A stretch of 64,000 nucleotides of DNA from Streptomyces asiaticus (GTDB taxonomy: Bacteria > Actinomycetota > Actinomycetes > Streptomycetales > Streptomycetaceae): assembly GCF_018138715.1 (NCBI RefSeq), contig NZ_JAGSHX010000006.1:8804001-8868000 (forward strand), in the 5' to 3' direction. Position numbers and translations under genes: made by a program. Each line of letters begins with the position of its first letter. The first letter of the stretch is position 1. Below are positions 17,857 through 25,920 of the stretch, piece by piece. The notes beneath the pieces were generated by a model. The model ran no database searches. It saw only the letters and a list, made by a program, of their open reading frames with translations, and had not been told where the DNA came from.

Positions 17857-19200
17857 TCAGCCCCGGGCCAGAATGTTGTCGATCTTGTCGGAGGCTTCCT
17901 TCAGGAGCTGGTCGACATCGGCGTCCTTCTTGGTCAGGACGGCGGAGACGGCCCCGTCGAGCACGGAGTAGATCTGCTGGGCGTGCGGCGGCTCGATCTT
18001 CATCCCCAGCTTCTGGTTGCCGTCGAGGAAGGTCTGGTAGTTGCCCACGGGGACGTTGGCGTTGGCCTTCTTGATCTGCTGGTCCTTGGCGTCGGCGGCG
18101 CCGGTGAACAGCCGCGGCTCGGGCAGGCCCACCGGGGCGTGTCGCTTCTTGGCGCGGGCGTAGTCGCCGAGGAAGCCCTTGCCCGGGGTGAGGAACATGT
18201 GGTCGAGCCACTTGAGGCCGGCCCGGATCTGGGCGGGTGTGTCCTTCTTCTGGAACATGTAACCGTCGCCGCCGATGAGCGTGGCCTTGCCACCGGGCAT
18301 GGGGGCGATGGCGAGGTCCTTGTAGTTGCCGCCCTTCTCCTTCACCAGGATCGGGAGGTTGTCGGGCGCGGCCAGATACATGCCCAGCTTGCCGGAGCCC
18401 ATCAGCTGCTGGGCGTCGTTGATGACCAGGAGCTGCTTGCTGCCCATCGAGTCGTCCACCCAGCGCATGTCGTGCAGGTTCCGCAGGACGGCCCGCGCTT
18501 CGGGGGTGTCGATGGTGGCCTTCTTTCCGTCCGCGCTGACGACATCGCCGCCCTGTGAGTACAGCTCGGCCGTGAAGTGCCAGCCGCCCTGGTTCTGGGC
18601 GCTGTAGTCCGCGTAGCCGACCGTGCCACCGCCCAGCTGGGCGATCCTCTTGGCGTCGGCGCGGACCTCCTCCCAGGTCATCGGGGGCTTGTCGGGGTCG
18701 AGTCCGGCTTTCTCGAAGAGCTTGCGGTTGTAGATCAGACCCATCGAGTAGCCGGTGCGCGGGATGCCGTAGATCTTGCCGTCGACCGTGTAGATGTCGC
18801 GCAGCTGCTTGCTGAGGGTGGAGTAGCTCTTCAACTCCTTGATGTACGGGGTGAGATCGGCCGCCTGGTTGATGTCGACCACATGTCCGGCGTCGGTGAA
18901 GTACGTGTAGAAGACGTTCTCCATCTGGCCCCCGGCCAGCTTGGCGTCGAACGTCTTCGGGTCCTGGCAGGGGAACGCGTCGTGCGCGACGACGTCGATG
19001 TCCGGGTTCTGCTTCTCGAAGGAGGCGATGTCCTCCTCGAAGAACCTGCGGTCGACCTTGGCGCTCTTGGGCGGCATGCAGTTGACCGTGATACGCGTCT
19101 TTCCGCCCGCCGAGCCGTCGCCCGACCCGCCGCAGGCGGTGAGGGCGAGGGAGAACGTGCTGAGCGCGATGAGAGTACGACGGAACCCGGTGCTTCTCAT
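17857..19200 (-). CDS. extracellular sugar-binding lipoprotein of the ABC importer
   Basis: The protein has 447 residues. A lipoprotein signal peptide with lipobox LTAC places the lipid-modified Cys at residue 23, followed by a Gly/Ser linker and a family 1 solute-binding fold (FFEEDIASFEKQNPDIDVVA, then a long alternating domain). The reading frame is open to 19335, but the ATG at 19200 starts a proper signal peptide (MRSTGFRRTLIALS) and has GAGGGG nearby upstream, so it is the real start. It captures sugar, probably alpha-glucan oligosaccharides, outside the membrane. It is the first gene of the operon and is preceded by the regulator's 217-base downstream space. Confidence 0.92.
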   Translation of the reverse strand: MRSTGFRRTLIALSTFSLALTACGGSGDGSAGGKTRITVNCMPPKSAKVDRRFFEEDIASFEKQNPDIDVVAHDAFPCQDPKTFDAKLAGGQMENVFYTYFTDAGHVVDINQAADLTPYIKELKSYSTLSKQLRDIYTVDGKIYGIPRTGYSMGLIYNRKLFEKAGLDPDKPPMTWEEVRADAKRIAQLGGGTVGYADYSAQNQGGWHFTAELYSQGGDVVSADGKKATIDTPEARAVLRNLHDMRWVDDSMGSKQLLVINDAQQLMGSGKLGMYLAAPDNLPILVKEKGGNYKDLAIAPMPGGKATLIGGDGYMFQKKDTPAQIRAGLKWLDHMFLTPGKGFLGDYARAKKRHAPVGLPEPRLFTGAADAKDQQIKKANANVPVGNYQTFLDGNQKLGMKIEPPHAQQIYSVLDGAVSAVLTKKDADVDQLLKEASDKIDNILARG

Positions 19201-19239
19201 GGGTGGACCCCTCTGTACAGGAGCAGGGAAGCCCCACGG

Positions 19240-19313
19240 CCGTGAGCGGGGCGCACACAACCGTGAGTGCGCCGCACACTCAAGCACCGACGACATCTGC
19301 CCGCAAGATGTCG
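19240..19313. promoter_or_regulatory. repeats upstream of the sugar importer operon
   Basis: This space must contain the importer promoter. It holds two imperfect direct repeats, CCGTGAGCGGGGCGCACAC (19240-19258) and CCGTGAGTGCGCCGCACAC (19261-19279), and a perfect inverted repeat CGACATCT (19291-19298) / AGATGTCG (19306-19313) with a seven-base spacer. Either could be an operator or a leader structure; the protein that binds is not known. Confidence 0.45.
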
Positions 19314-19417
19314 CGTAGATTCTGTAATTATTCAACTGTGCTGCGAATCAGGCCGATTGAGGCTGTCGGTGTCTCTCGACCGCCCCTCCGGTCACCCCTC
19401 GACGGTCCTCCGCCCGC

Positions 19418-20416
19418 TCATTCCCTCGGCGCCTGGGCGGTGGAGCCGCGGACCACCAGCTCCGGCTCGAACAGCAGCTCCTCGGACGGCACGGACACCC
19501 CGCCGATCTGCGCGTTCAGCACCTCCACCGCCGCCCTGCCCATGGCCTCGATGGGCTGGCGCACGGTGGTCAGCGGCGGCTCGGTGCAGTTCATGAACGC
19601 GGAGTCGTCGTAGCCGACCACGGACACCTGCGACGGCACGCCGAACCCCTTGCGGCGCGCGGCGCGTATCGCGCCCAGGGCCAGCGGGTCGCTGGCGCAG
19701 ATGATGCCCGTGACGCCCCTGTCGATCAGCCGGGAGGCGGCGGCGTGGCCGCCCTCGATCGAGAAGATCGCCCGGGCCACGAACTCATCCGGAAGGTGGC
19801 CGGCGACCGCCCGCGCGGCGGTCAGCTTGCGTGCCGACGGCATGTGGTCACCGGGTCCGAGCACCAGGCCGATCCGCTCATGGCCGAGGGAGGCCAGATG
19901 CCGCCACGCCTGCTCCACGGCCACGGCGTCGTCGCAGGAGACAGCCGGGAAGCCGAGGTGCTCGATGGCCGCGTTGACCAGCACCACCGGGATGTTGCGC
20001 TCGGCGAGCAGCCGGTAGTGGTCATGCGGCGCGTCGGCCTGCGCGTACAGCCCGCCCGCGAACACCACCCCGGAGACCTGCTGTTGGAGCAGCAGCGCCA
20101 CGTAATCGGCCTCGGAGACCCCGCCCTTGGTCTGGGTGCACAGCACCGGCGTCAGCCCGAGCTGTGCCAGCGCCCCGCCGATGACCTCGGCGAACGCCGG
20201 GAAGATGGGGTTCTGTAGCTCGGGCAGCACCAGCCCCACCAGCCGGGCCCGGTCGCCCCGCAGCTGCGTGGGCCGCTCGTAGCCGAGGACGTCCAGCGCG
20301 GACAGCACCGCCTGCCGGGTGGCTGCGGAGACCCCGGGCTTGCCGTTGAGTACCCGGCTGACCGTGGCCTCGCTGACACCGACCTTCTTCGCCACTTCAG
20401 CAAGTCGTCGCGTCAT
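19418..20416 (-). CDS. LacI family transcriptional regulator of the glucan operon
   Basis: The protein has 332 residues. The N-terminal helix-turn-helix (RRLAEVAKKVGVSEATVSRV) and hinge helix (LSALDVLGYERP) are typical, followed by a periplasmic-binding-like sensor domain (LVGLVLPELQNPIFPAF, VGYDDSAFMN). The frame is open to 20851, but ATG 20416 places the helix-turn-helix at residue 3, as in other LacI proteins. It lies directly upstream of the sugar importer operon and probably represses it until an oligosaccharide binds. Palindromes just upstream suggest autoregulation. Confidence 0.92.
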   Translation of the reverse strand: MTRRLAEVAKKVGVSEATVSRVLNGKPGVSAATRQAVLSALDVLGYERPTQLRGDRARLVGLVLPELQNPIFPAFAEVIGGALAQLGLTPVLCTQTKGGVSEADYVALLLQQQVSGVVFAGGLYAQADAPHDHYRLLAERNIPVVLVNAAIEHLGFPAVSCDDAVAVEQAWRHLASLGHERIGLVLGPGDHMPSARKLTAARAVAGHLPDEFVARAIFSIEGGHAAASRLIDRGVTGIICASDPLALGAIRAARRKGFGVPSQVSVVGYDDSAFMNCTEPPLTTVRQPIEAMGRAAVEVLNAQIGGVSVPSEELLFEPELVVRGSTAQAPRE

Positions 20417-20430
20417 GCACGCAAGCGTAG

Positions 20431-20453
20431 CGCAAATACTGCAAGTCGCTTGC
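20431..20453. promoter_or_regulatory. probable LacI operator
   Basis: GCAAGTCGCTTGC (20441-20453) is a perfect palindrome around TCG, lying 25 bases upstream of the LacI start. CGCAA at 20431-20435 and TTGCG at 20450-20454 form a second symmetric pair around it. Streptomyces MalR-like LacI proteins use TGCAAG-type operators, so autoregulation is likely by inference. Confidence 0.55.
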
Positions 20454-20599
20454 GTAAGAGAGGTGCAGAACGTGTGACTCCGGCGGCGACTCCCGGCTCG
20501 GAGCGGAAATCGCCGCGCGCCGCTGACGCGCGGATCGGGCGGCCGGGTGAGTTCGCGCAGGTCGGCAATTCGCCCTATTTGCCGCCCCAAAAGTATGGG

Positions 20600-20629
20600 T
20601 TGACAGCGGATCAGCCAACGATCTAGGTT
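20600..20629 (+). promoter_or_regulatory. housekeeping-type promoter of the NRPS/PKS operon
   Basis: TTGACA (20600-20605), 18 bases, then TAGGTT (20624-20629) is close to the consensus of the principal sigma factor of Streptomyces. It points toward the NRPS gene and lies in a locally less GC-rich stretch. The start point would be near 20636, giving a leader of about 500 bases before the NRPS start. Confidence 0.65.
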
Positions 20630-20669
20630 CCTTTCGAGGGGGCTCGTTGGACGGGGGACGGGGACTGTA

Positions 20670-21038
20670 GTGAGTGTTTCGGAGTTGCGTGCGTCCGATA
20701 TCACCCGGACCGCGCGGCTGGTCGGATGTGCTGCGTCAATGGACCGAATGATCGACCGGTTGACCTCCGGGATTGTCGCCTCGGTCCGCGCGGAATACGA
20801 CCACTCGGTGCGGCGTGGCGGATTTATCGGCAATATCGACGCCGATCGCACAATCGATGCCGGTCATGCGGCCTGTGCCGAGGGTGAGCGCCGGCAGTCG
20901 GCCGAGGTCACCGTATGCGAGTCCCTCGACTCTCCCGGCTCCATCGCCGCCACGCGAGTCACGCTCGAAGAACACTTCCCATTCGATCCCTTTCTCGGGT
21001 TTGCCGCCGCATGTAATCCCGGCCGTACTGCCGTTTAA
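20670..21038 (+). CDS. doubtful small hypothetical protein in the NRPS leader
   Basis: This is a possible 122-residue protein starting GTG at 20670 with GGGGA about six bases upstream, shortly after the putative promoter. I recognise no domain, signal peptide or membrane segment. Third-position GC, judged by eye, is clearly lower than in neighbouring genes, which argues against a well-established coding gene. The stop at 21036-21038 is 95 bases before the NRPS start. It may be a leader peptide, a recently acquired gene, or chance. The rest of the 20417-21133 gap holds only the LacI operator and the promoter. Confidence 0.3.
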   Translation: MSVSELRASDITRTARLVGCAASMDRMIDRLTSGIVASVRAEYDHSVRRGGFIGNIDADRTIDAGHAACAEGERRQSAEVTVCESLDSPGSIAATRVTLEEHFPFDPFLGFAAACNPGRTAV

Positions 21039-21133
21039 GAAGCGTTACGCCATCAGTTGGCAAGCGAAAGCGACAGCATCAGCGGAATAACCGCGAAAAG
21101 CAATTTCCATCAGTCGTCGGGGAAGGCTGTGTT

Positions 21134-24100
21134 GTGGGGAATTCAGGCGCACCCAAATCCCGTGGTCTCAGCGCGGCCATGAGCAATCTCTTCGAGCGGA
21201 CCAGGAGAAACGAATCCACCGGCATTGTGCCGATCGACCGGGGCAAGGAGCTGAGGGCGTCGTTCGCCCAGCAACGGCTGTGGTTTCTGGACCAGTTGGA
21301 ACCCGGCAACGCCTCGTACAACCTCCCCTTCGCGGTCCGGGTGCGCGGCCGCTTGGACATCTCCCATCTCTCCCGGGCCCTTTCGCTCGTGGTCGCCCGG
21401 CACGAGGCGCTGCGCACCACCTTCGGCGAGGCCGGCGGTCAGCCGGTGCAGCGGATCGAGCCCCCCGCCCCCGTCCCGGTGCGCCTTGAGGTGGTGTCCG
21501 GCGGCTCGGAGGAGGAGCGGCTGGCCGAGGTCCGGCGGCTCGCCGGAGCCGAGATCACCGAGCCCTTCGACCTGAGCACCGGGCCCCTGCTGCGAGCCAA
21601 GGCGCTGCGGCTGGACGAACAGGATCACGTCCTGCTGCTGACGGTGCACCATGTGGCAACGGACGCCTGGTCACAGGGCATTGTGGTGCGTGAGCTGTCC
21701 CTCGCCTACGCGTCGCTCGACGCCGGGCGCGAGCCCGTACTGCCCCCGCTGCCCGTGCAGTACGCGGACTACGCGGAGTGGGAGCGCGACTGGCTGTCCG
21801 GCCCGACCCTGCGCCGCCAGCTGGACTACTGGACGAAGCGGCTCGACGGCATGGCGCCCGCGCTGGAGCTGCCCACCGACCGGCCCAGGCCCTCGGTCGC
21901 CAGCCAGGAGGGCGACGCGGTGCGCTGGGAGTTGCCGCCCGAACTGATCCGGGCGGCCCGTCGGCTGGGCGCCGGTGAGAACGCCACCCTCTACATGACC
22001 CTGCTCGCCGCTTTCCAGCTGGTACTGGGCCGGTACGTGGACAGCGAGGACATCACGGTGGGCACTCCCGTGGCCAACCGGGGCCGCGCCGAGGTCGAGG
22101 GGCTCATCGGGTTCTTCGTCAACACCGTGGTGCTGCGGACCGACCTGTCCGGCGACCCCACCTTCCGCCAACTGCTGGGCCGGGTCCGCGACATGGCGGC
22201 CGGTGCCTTCGCCCATGGCGACCTGCCCTTCGAGTATCTGGTGGAGCAGGTGCACCCCGAGCGGGACTTGTCGCGGAACCCGCTGGTCCAGGTGCTCTTC
22301 CAGATGATCAACGTACCGGCGGAGCGACTCGACCTGCCCGGCGCGCGGACCGAGCCCTACGACCACGGCGGCATCCTCACGCGAATGGATCTGGAGGTCC
22401 ATCTCGTCGAGACCGGGGACGGGGTTCTGGGACACATCGTCTTCAGCAAGGCCCTGTTCGACACGAGCACCATTGAACGGCTGCTGCACCACGTCACCGT
22501 CGTCCTTCGGAACGTCCTGGCCGAGCCGGACCGGCGCATCTCCGAGATCTCGCTGCTCGACGAGGCAGAGCAGGCGAAGGTCCTGGAGAAGTTCAACACG
22601 ACCACGGGCCCCGTACCCGCCGGATCCCTGCCCGAGCTCTTCACCGCCCAAGCCGAGCGCCGCCCCGACGCGGTGGCCGTGATCAGCGGTGGTGACCGGG
22701 TGACCTACGCCGAGCTGGATCAGCGGGCGAACCAGCTTGCCCATCTGCTGGAGGGCCGGGGGGTCGGCCCCGAGACCCTGGTCGGGCTCTGCGTCGATCG
22801 CGGCATCGAGATGATCGTGGCGATCCTCGCGATCCTCAAGCTCGGAGCGGCCTATGTGCCGATCGACCCCAACCACCCCCGGGACCGCGTCCAGTTCGTC
22901 CTGGCCGACTCCGGGGTGACCGTCGCCGTCACCCAGCGGCGCTTCACCAGCCTGCTCGAAACCCCGGAGGCGCCCGGGAGGCCCGATGCACCCGGGACAC
23001 CCGATGGGCCCGGGACACCCGATACATCCGAGACGTCCGGGATCCGGCTCATCCTGCTCGACGCCGAGCGCGAACCGCTCGCCGGGCAGCCCCGGACCCC
23101 GCCCACGGCACGGCCCAGCGCCCAGAATCTCGCCTATGTCATTTACACCTCCGGTTCCACCGGAGTCCCCAAGGGCATCCTCATGCCCGCCACCTGTGTG
23201 CTCAACCTGGTGGCCTGGCAGAAGCGGGCCCTGCCGATCGGTCCCGACGCCAAGACGGCGCAGTTCGCCACGCTGACCTTCGACATCTCGTTGCAGGAGA
23301 TCTTCTCGGCGCTGCTGTACGGCGAGACGATCGTCGTCCCCGACGAGGAACTGCGTATGGACCCCGTCGAGTTCGTCAAATGGGTCCACGCCCACGAGAT
23401 CGACCAGCTCTTCGTCCCGAATGTGATGCTGCGGGCGATCTCGGAGGAGGTGGACCCGCACGGCACCGAGCTGGCCGCACTGCGCCACCTCTCCCAGGCC
23501 GGCGAACCCCTCTCCCTCCACCACGATCTGCGCGAGCTGTGCGCCCGCCGCCCCGAGCTGCGGCTGCACAACCACTACGGTCCCAGCGAAGCCCATGTGG
23601 TGACGTCGTACTCGCTCCCCGCCGAGGTGGCCGAGTGGCCGCTCACCGCACCCATCGGCCGCCCGATCGGCAACACCCGGGTGTATGTGGTGGACCGGCG
23701 GCTCCGGCCCGTCCCGGTGGGGGTGCCGGGTGAGCTGTGCGTGGCCGGAGAGGGGCTGGCCAGGGGCTATCTCGGCCGCCCGGATCTGACCGCTTCCCGG
23801 TTCGTGGCGGATCCGTTCCGCGGCGACGGATCGCGTATGTACCGCTCCGGCGACCTCGTGCGCTGGCTGCCCGACGGCAACCTGGAATTCCTCGGCCGGA
23901 TCGATGACCAGGTGAAGATACGCGGCTTCCGGATCGAACCGGGCGAGATCGAGGCGATCCTCGCCCGGCACCAGGACGTTCTGCACGCGGCCGTGATGGT
24001 GCGCGAGGACACCCCCGCCGACAAGAGGCTGGTGGCCTATGTGGTGGCCGATGCCACCGCCGCGGACCGGCACGGCCGGCTGACCGAGACCCTGCGTCGG

Positions 24101-25897
24101 TACGTCGAGTCCGCGGTGCCCGAATACATGGTGCCCTCCGCGTTCGTCCTGCTGGACAGCATGCCCCTGACCTCCGGCGGCAAGATCGACCGGAAGGCGC
24201 TGCCCGCCCCCGATCTGCGCACCGTGCTCGAGGTCGGCTACGTCGCCCCCCGCACTCCCGAGGAAGAGGCCGTCTGCCGGGTTTACGCGGATCTGCTCGG
24301 CGCCACCAAGGTCGGCATCGACGACGACTTCTTCGCACTGGGCGGCCATTCCCTCATCGCCACCAGGGTGGTCGCCAGGCTCCGGTCCGCCGTCGGTATC
24401 GCCGTACCGCTGAAGACCGTCTTCCAGCAGCGCACCCCCCGGGAGCTGGCGGCCACGCTCACCGCCGCGGCTCGCTCCGCTCCCGAACCCGAGCTGCCGC
24501 CGCTGGTTCCCACACGGCGCGACCAGCCCGTCCCCCTCACCTTCGCACAGCAGCAGACGGACCTCTTCTTCGACGATCTCCTGAACGCCGGGCACTGGAA
24601 CATCCCCATGGCGGTGCGGGTCTCGGGCGAACTGCACCTCGACTGCCTGCGACGGGCGATGGACCTGCTGATCGACCGCCACGAGGCCCTGCGCACCACC
24701 TTCGTCCGGGAAGCCGACGGATACGTCCAGGCGATCCGGCCGAGCGCGCCGGTCCAGGTGGAGGTGGCCGAGGCGCACGACGAGACCGAAGCCTCGGTAC
24801 TGGCCGGCCAGGAGGCGGCCCGCCCCTTCGACCTCGCCCGCGGCCCGCTGGCGCGACTGCGCGTTCTGCGGCTGTCCGAGTCCGACCATGTGCTGGTGCT
24901 CACCCTGCACCACCTGGTCACCGACGGCTGGTCCCAGGGAGTGCTGGTCCGCGATCTGTCCATCGTGTACGCGGCGCTGCTGCACGGCACCGAACCCGAT
25001 CTGCCACCCGTACCCGTCCAGTACGCCGATGTCGCGAGCTGGGAGCGGAAGTGGTTGCGCGGACCGCTGCTGCAACGCCAACTCGACTTCTGGAAGCGGC
25101 ATTTCGAGGGCATGGCCCCCGCCGAACTGCCCACCGACCGGCCCCGCGCCGCATCGGCCCGCTACGAGAGCGACATCTTCCACTGGCGACTGCCGAAGGA
25201 CGCCGTCGAGACCGCCCGACGGCTGGGCGAATCGTCCAACGCCACCTTGTACATGACGCTGCTGACCGCCCTGAAGGTGGTCATGTCCGCCCGCTCGGAC
25301 AACCAGGACGTCCTCGTCGGTGTGCCCACGGCCAACCGTGGCCGGGACGAACTGGAGAACACGGTCGGCCTCGTCTCCAAGATGCTCGCGCTGCGCACCG
25401 AGGTGTCCGGCGCCACGGACTTCGGCACGCTGCTGGCCACGGTGCGCGATGCGATGTCCGACGCCCATACCCACCAGGACGTGCCCTTCGTATCCGTTCT
25501 CAAGCACATCGGTGACCACACCGCCGACCCCGCCGACCCCGCTGGCGGCACCGTCGGCGGCCGGGCCGGGACGCGGCTGTCGGACGATCCACCAGTGAAG
25601 GTGATCTTTCAGATCGTCAACACCCCGCCACGGCCACTCCGGCTCACCGGACTGACGGCCGAGCCGTTCCTGATGACCCACCCGCCGGTGACCGTCAACG
25701 TGGACATGGAGATCGACCTGTACGAGAGCGCGGAGGACGGCGGCCTCGCCGGCACCGTGCTGTTCAGCAAGTCCCTCTTCGACCGTGCCACGATCGAGCG
25801 GTTCTGCGACGACGTGGTGGCGGTCGTCTCCGCGGCCGCCGCGGATCCCGGACGGCCGGTCTCGCAGGTGTGGCAGGGCCGGGGCCGCGACCAGTGA
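21134..25897 (+). CDS. NRPS C-A-PCP-C, RapP/FkbP/MerP-like imino acid-incorporating and release enzyme
   Basis: The protein has 1587 residues. Domains: C1 with HHVATDAWS at residue 172; A with [11 protein letters not shown] at 671, NHYGPSEA and [12 protein letters not shown] with FFALGGHS (Ser1073); C2 with HHLVTDGWS at 1259. Aligning the A core to GrsA by eye gives pocket residues D-I-Q-F-S-A-H-V-V-K, close to published proline codes (DVQ-IAHVVK), so proline or a near analogue such as pipecolate is expected. Domain order and length match RapP, FkbP and MerP, which attach pipecolate to the finished polyketide and close the lactone with the final C domain. GGAAGG (21121-21126) supports GTG 21134. 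The stop overlaps a possible GTG start of the PKS (GTGA). An 18-base repeat insertion lies in the A domain. Confidence 0.9.
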   Translation: MGNSGAPKSRGLSAAMSNLFERTRRNESTGIVPIDRGKELRASFAQQRLWFLDQLEPGNASYNLPFAVRVRGRLDISHLSRALSLVVARHEALRTTFGEAGGQPVQRIEPPAPVPVRLEVVSGGSEEERLAEVRRLAGAEITEPFDLSTGPLLRAKALRLDEQDHVLLLTVHHVATDAWSQGIVVRELSLAYASLDAGREPVLPPLPVQYADYAEWERDWLSGPTLRRQLDYWTKRLDGMAPALELPTDRPRPSVASQEGDAVRWELPPELIRAARRLGAGENATLYMTLLAAFQLVLGRYVDSEDITVGTPVANRGRAEVEGLIGFFVNTVVLRTDLSGDPTFRQLLGRVRDMAAGAFAHGDLPFEYLVEQVHPERDLSRNPLVQVLFQMINVPAERLDLPGARTEPYDHGGILTRMDLEVHLVETGDGVLGHIVFSKALFDTSTIERLLHHVTVVLRNVLAEPDRRISEISLLDEAEQAKVLEKFNTTTGPVPAGSLPELFTAQAERRPDAVAVISGGDRVTYAELDQRANQLAHLLEGRGVGPETLVGLCVDRGIEMIVAILAILKLGAAYVPIDPNHPRDRVQFVLADSGVTVAVTQRRFTSLLETPEAPGRPDAPGTPDGPGTPDTSETSGIRLILLDAEREPLAGQPRTPPTARPSAQNLAYVIYTSGSTGVPKGILMPATCVLNLVAWQKRALPIGPDAKTAQFATLTFDISLQEIFSALLYGETIVVPDEELRMDPVEFVKWVHAHEIDQLFVPNVMLRAISEEVDPHGTELAALRHLSQAGEPLSLHHDLRELCARRPELRLHNHYGPSEAHVVTSYSLPAEVAEWPLTAPIGRPIGNTRVYVVDRRLRPVPVGVPGELCVAGEGLARGYLGRPDLTASRFVADPFRGDGSRMYRSGDLVRWLPDGNLEFLGRIDDQVKIRGFRIEPGEIEAILARHQDVLHAAVMVREDTPADKRLVAYVVADATAADRHGRLTETLRRYVESAVPEYMVPSAFVLLDSMPLTSGGKIDRKALPAPDLRTVLEVGYVAPRTPEEEAVCRVYADLLGATKVGIDDDFFALGGHSLIATRVVARLRSAVGIAVPLKTVFQQRTPRELAATLTAAARSAPEPELPPLVPTRRDQPVPLTFAQQQTDLFFDDLLNAGHWNIPMAVRVSGELHLDCLRRAMDLLIDRHEALRTTFVREADGYVQAIRPSAPVQVEVAEAHDETEASVLAGQEAARPFDLARGPLARLRVLRLSESDHVLVLTLHHLVTDGWSQGVLVRDLSIVYAALLHGTEPDLPPVPVQYADVASWERKWLRGPLLQRQLDFWKRHFEGMAPAELPTDRPRAASARYESDIFHWRLPKDAVETARRLGESSNATLYMTLLTALKVVMSARSDNQDVLVGVPTANRGRDELENTVGLVSKMLALRTEVSGATDFGTLLATVRDAMSDAHTHQDVPFVSVLKHIGDHTADPADPAGGTVGGRAGTRLSDDPPVKVIFQIVNTPPRPLRLTGLTAEPFLMTHPPVTVNVDMEIDLYESAEDGGLAGTVLFSKSLFDRATIERFCDDVVAVVSAAAADPGRPVSQVWQGRGRDQ
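22970..23041 (+). repeat. 18-base minisatellite inside the A domain
   Basis: Four 18-base units (22970, 22988, 23006, 23024) encode six-residue blocks [18 protein letters not shown] and a diverged TSETSG. They lie in the loop before the A3 motif, so they lengthen a surface loop without breaking the frame. Confidence 0.8.
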
Positions 25898-25920
25898 ACG
25901 ATCCCGCCCCGAGGAAGCGC

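Noticed and set aside
19201..19335. N-terminal extension of the sugar-binding protein
   Set aside because: A clean lipoprotein signal peptide starts at 19200. The extension is Cys/Arg-rich and contains the regulatory repeats.
20417..20851. N-terminal extension of the LacI regulator
   Set aside because: It would put 145 residues before the helix-turn-helix, unlike any LacI protein, and would cover the operator and the NRPS promoter.
21134..25897. NRPS as the first enzyme feeding an N-acyl amino acid into the PKS
   Set aside because: PKS 1 starts with a KSQ decarboxylating loading module (Gln in place of Cys), which cannot accept a chain from an upstream PCP.
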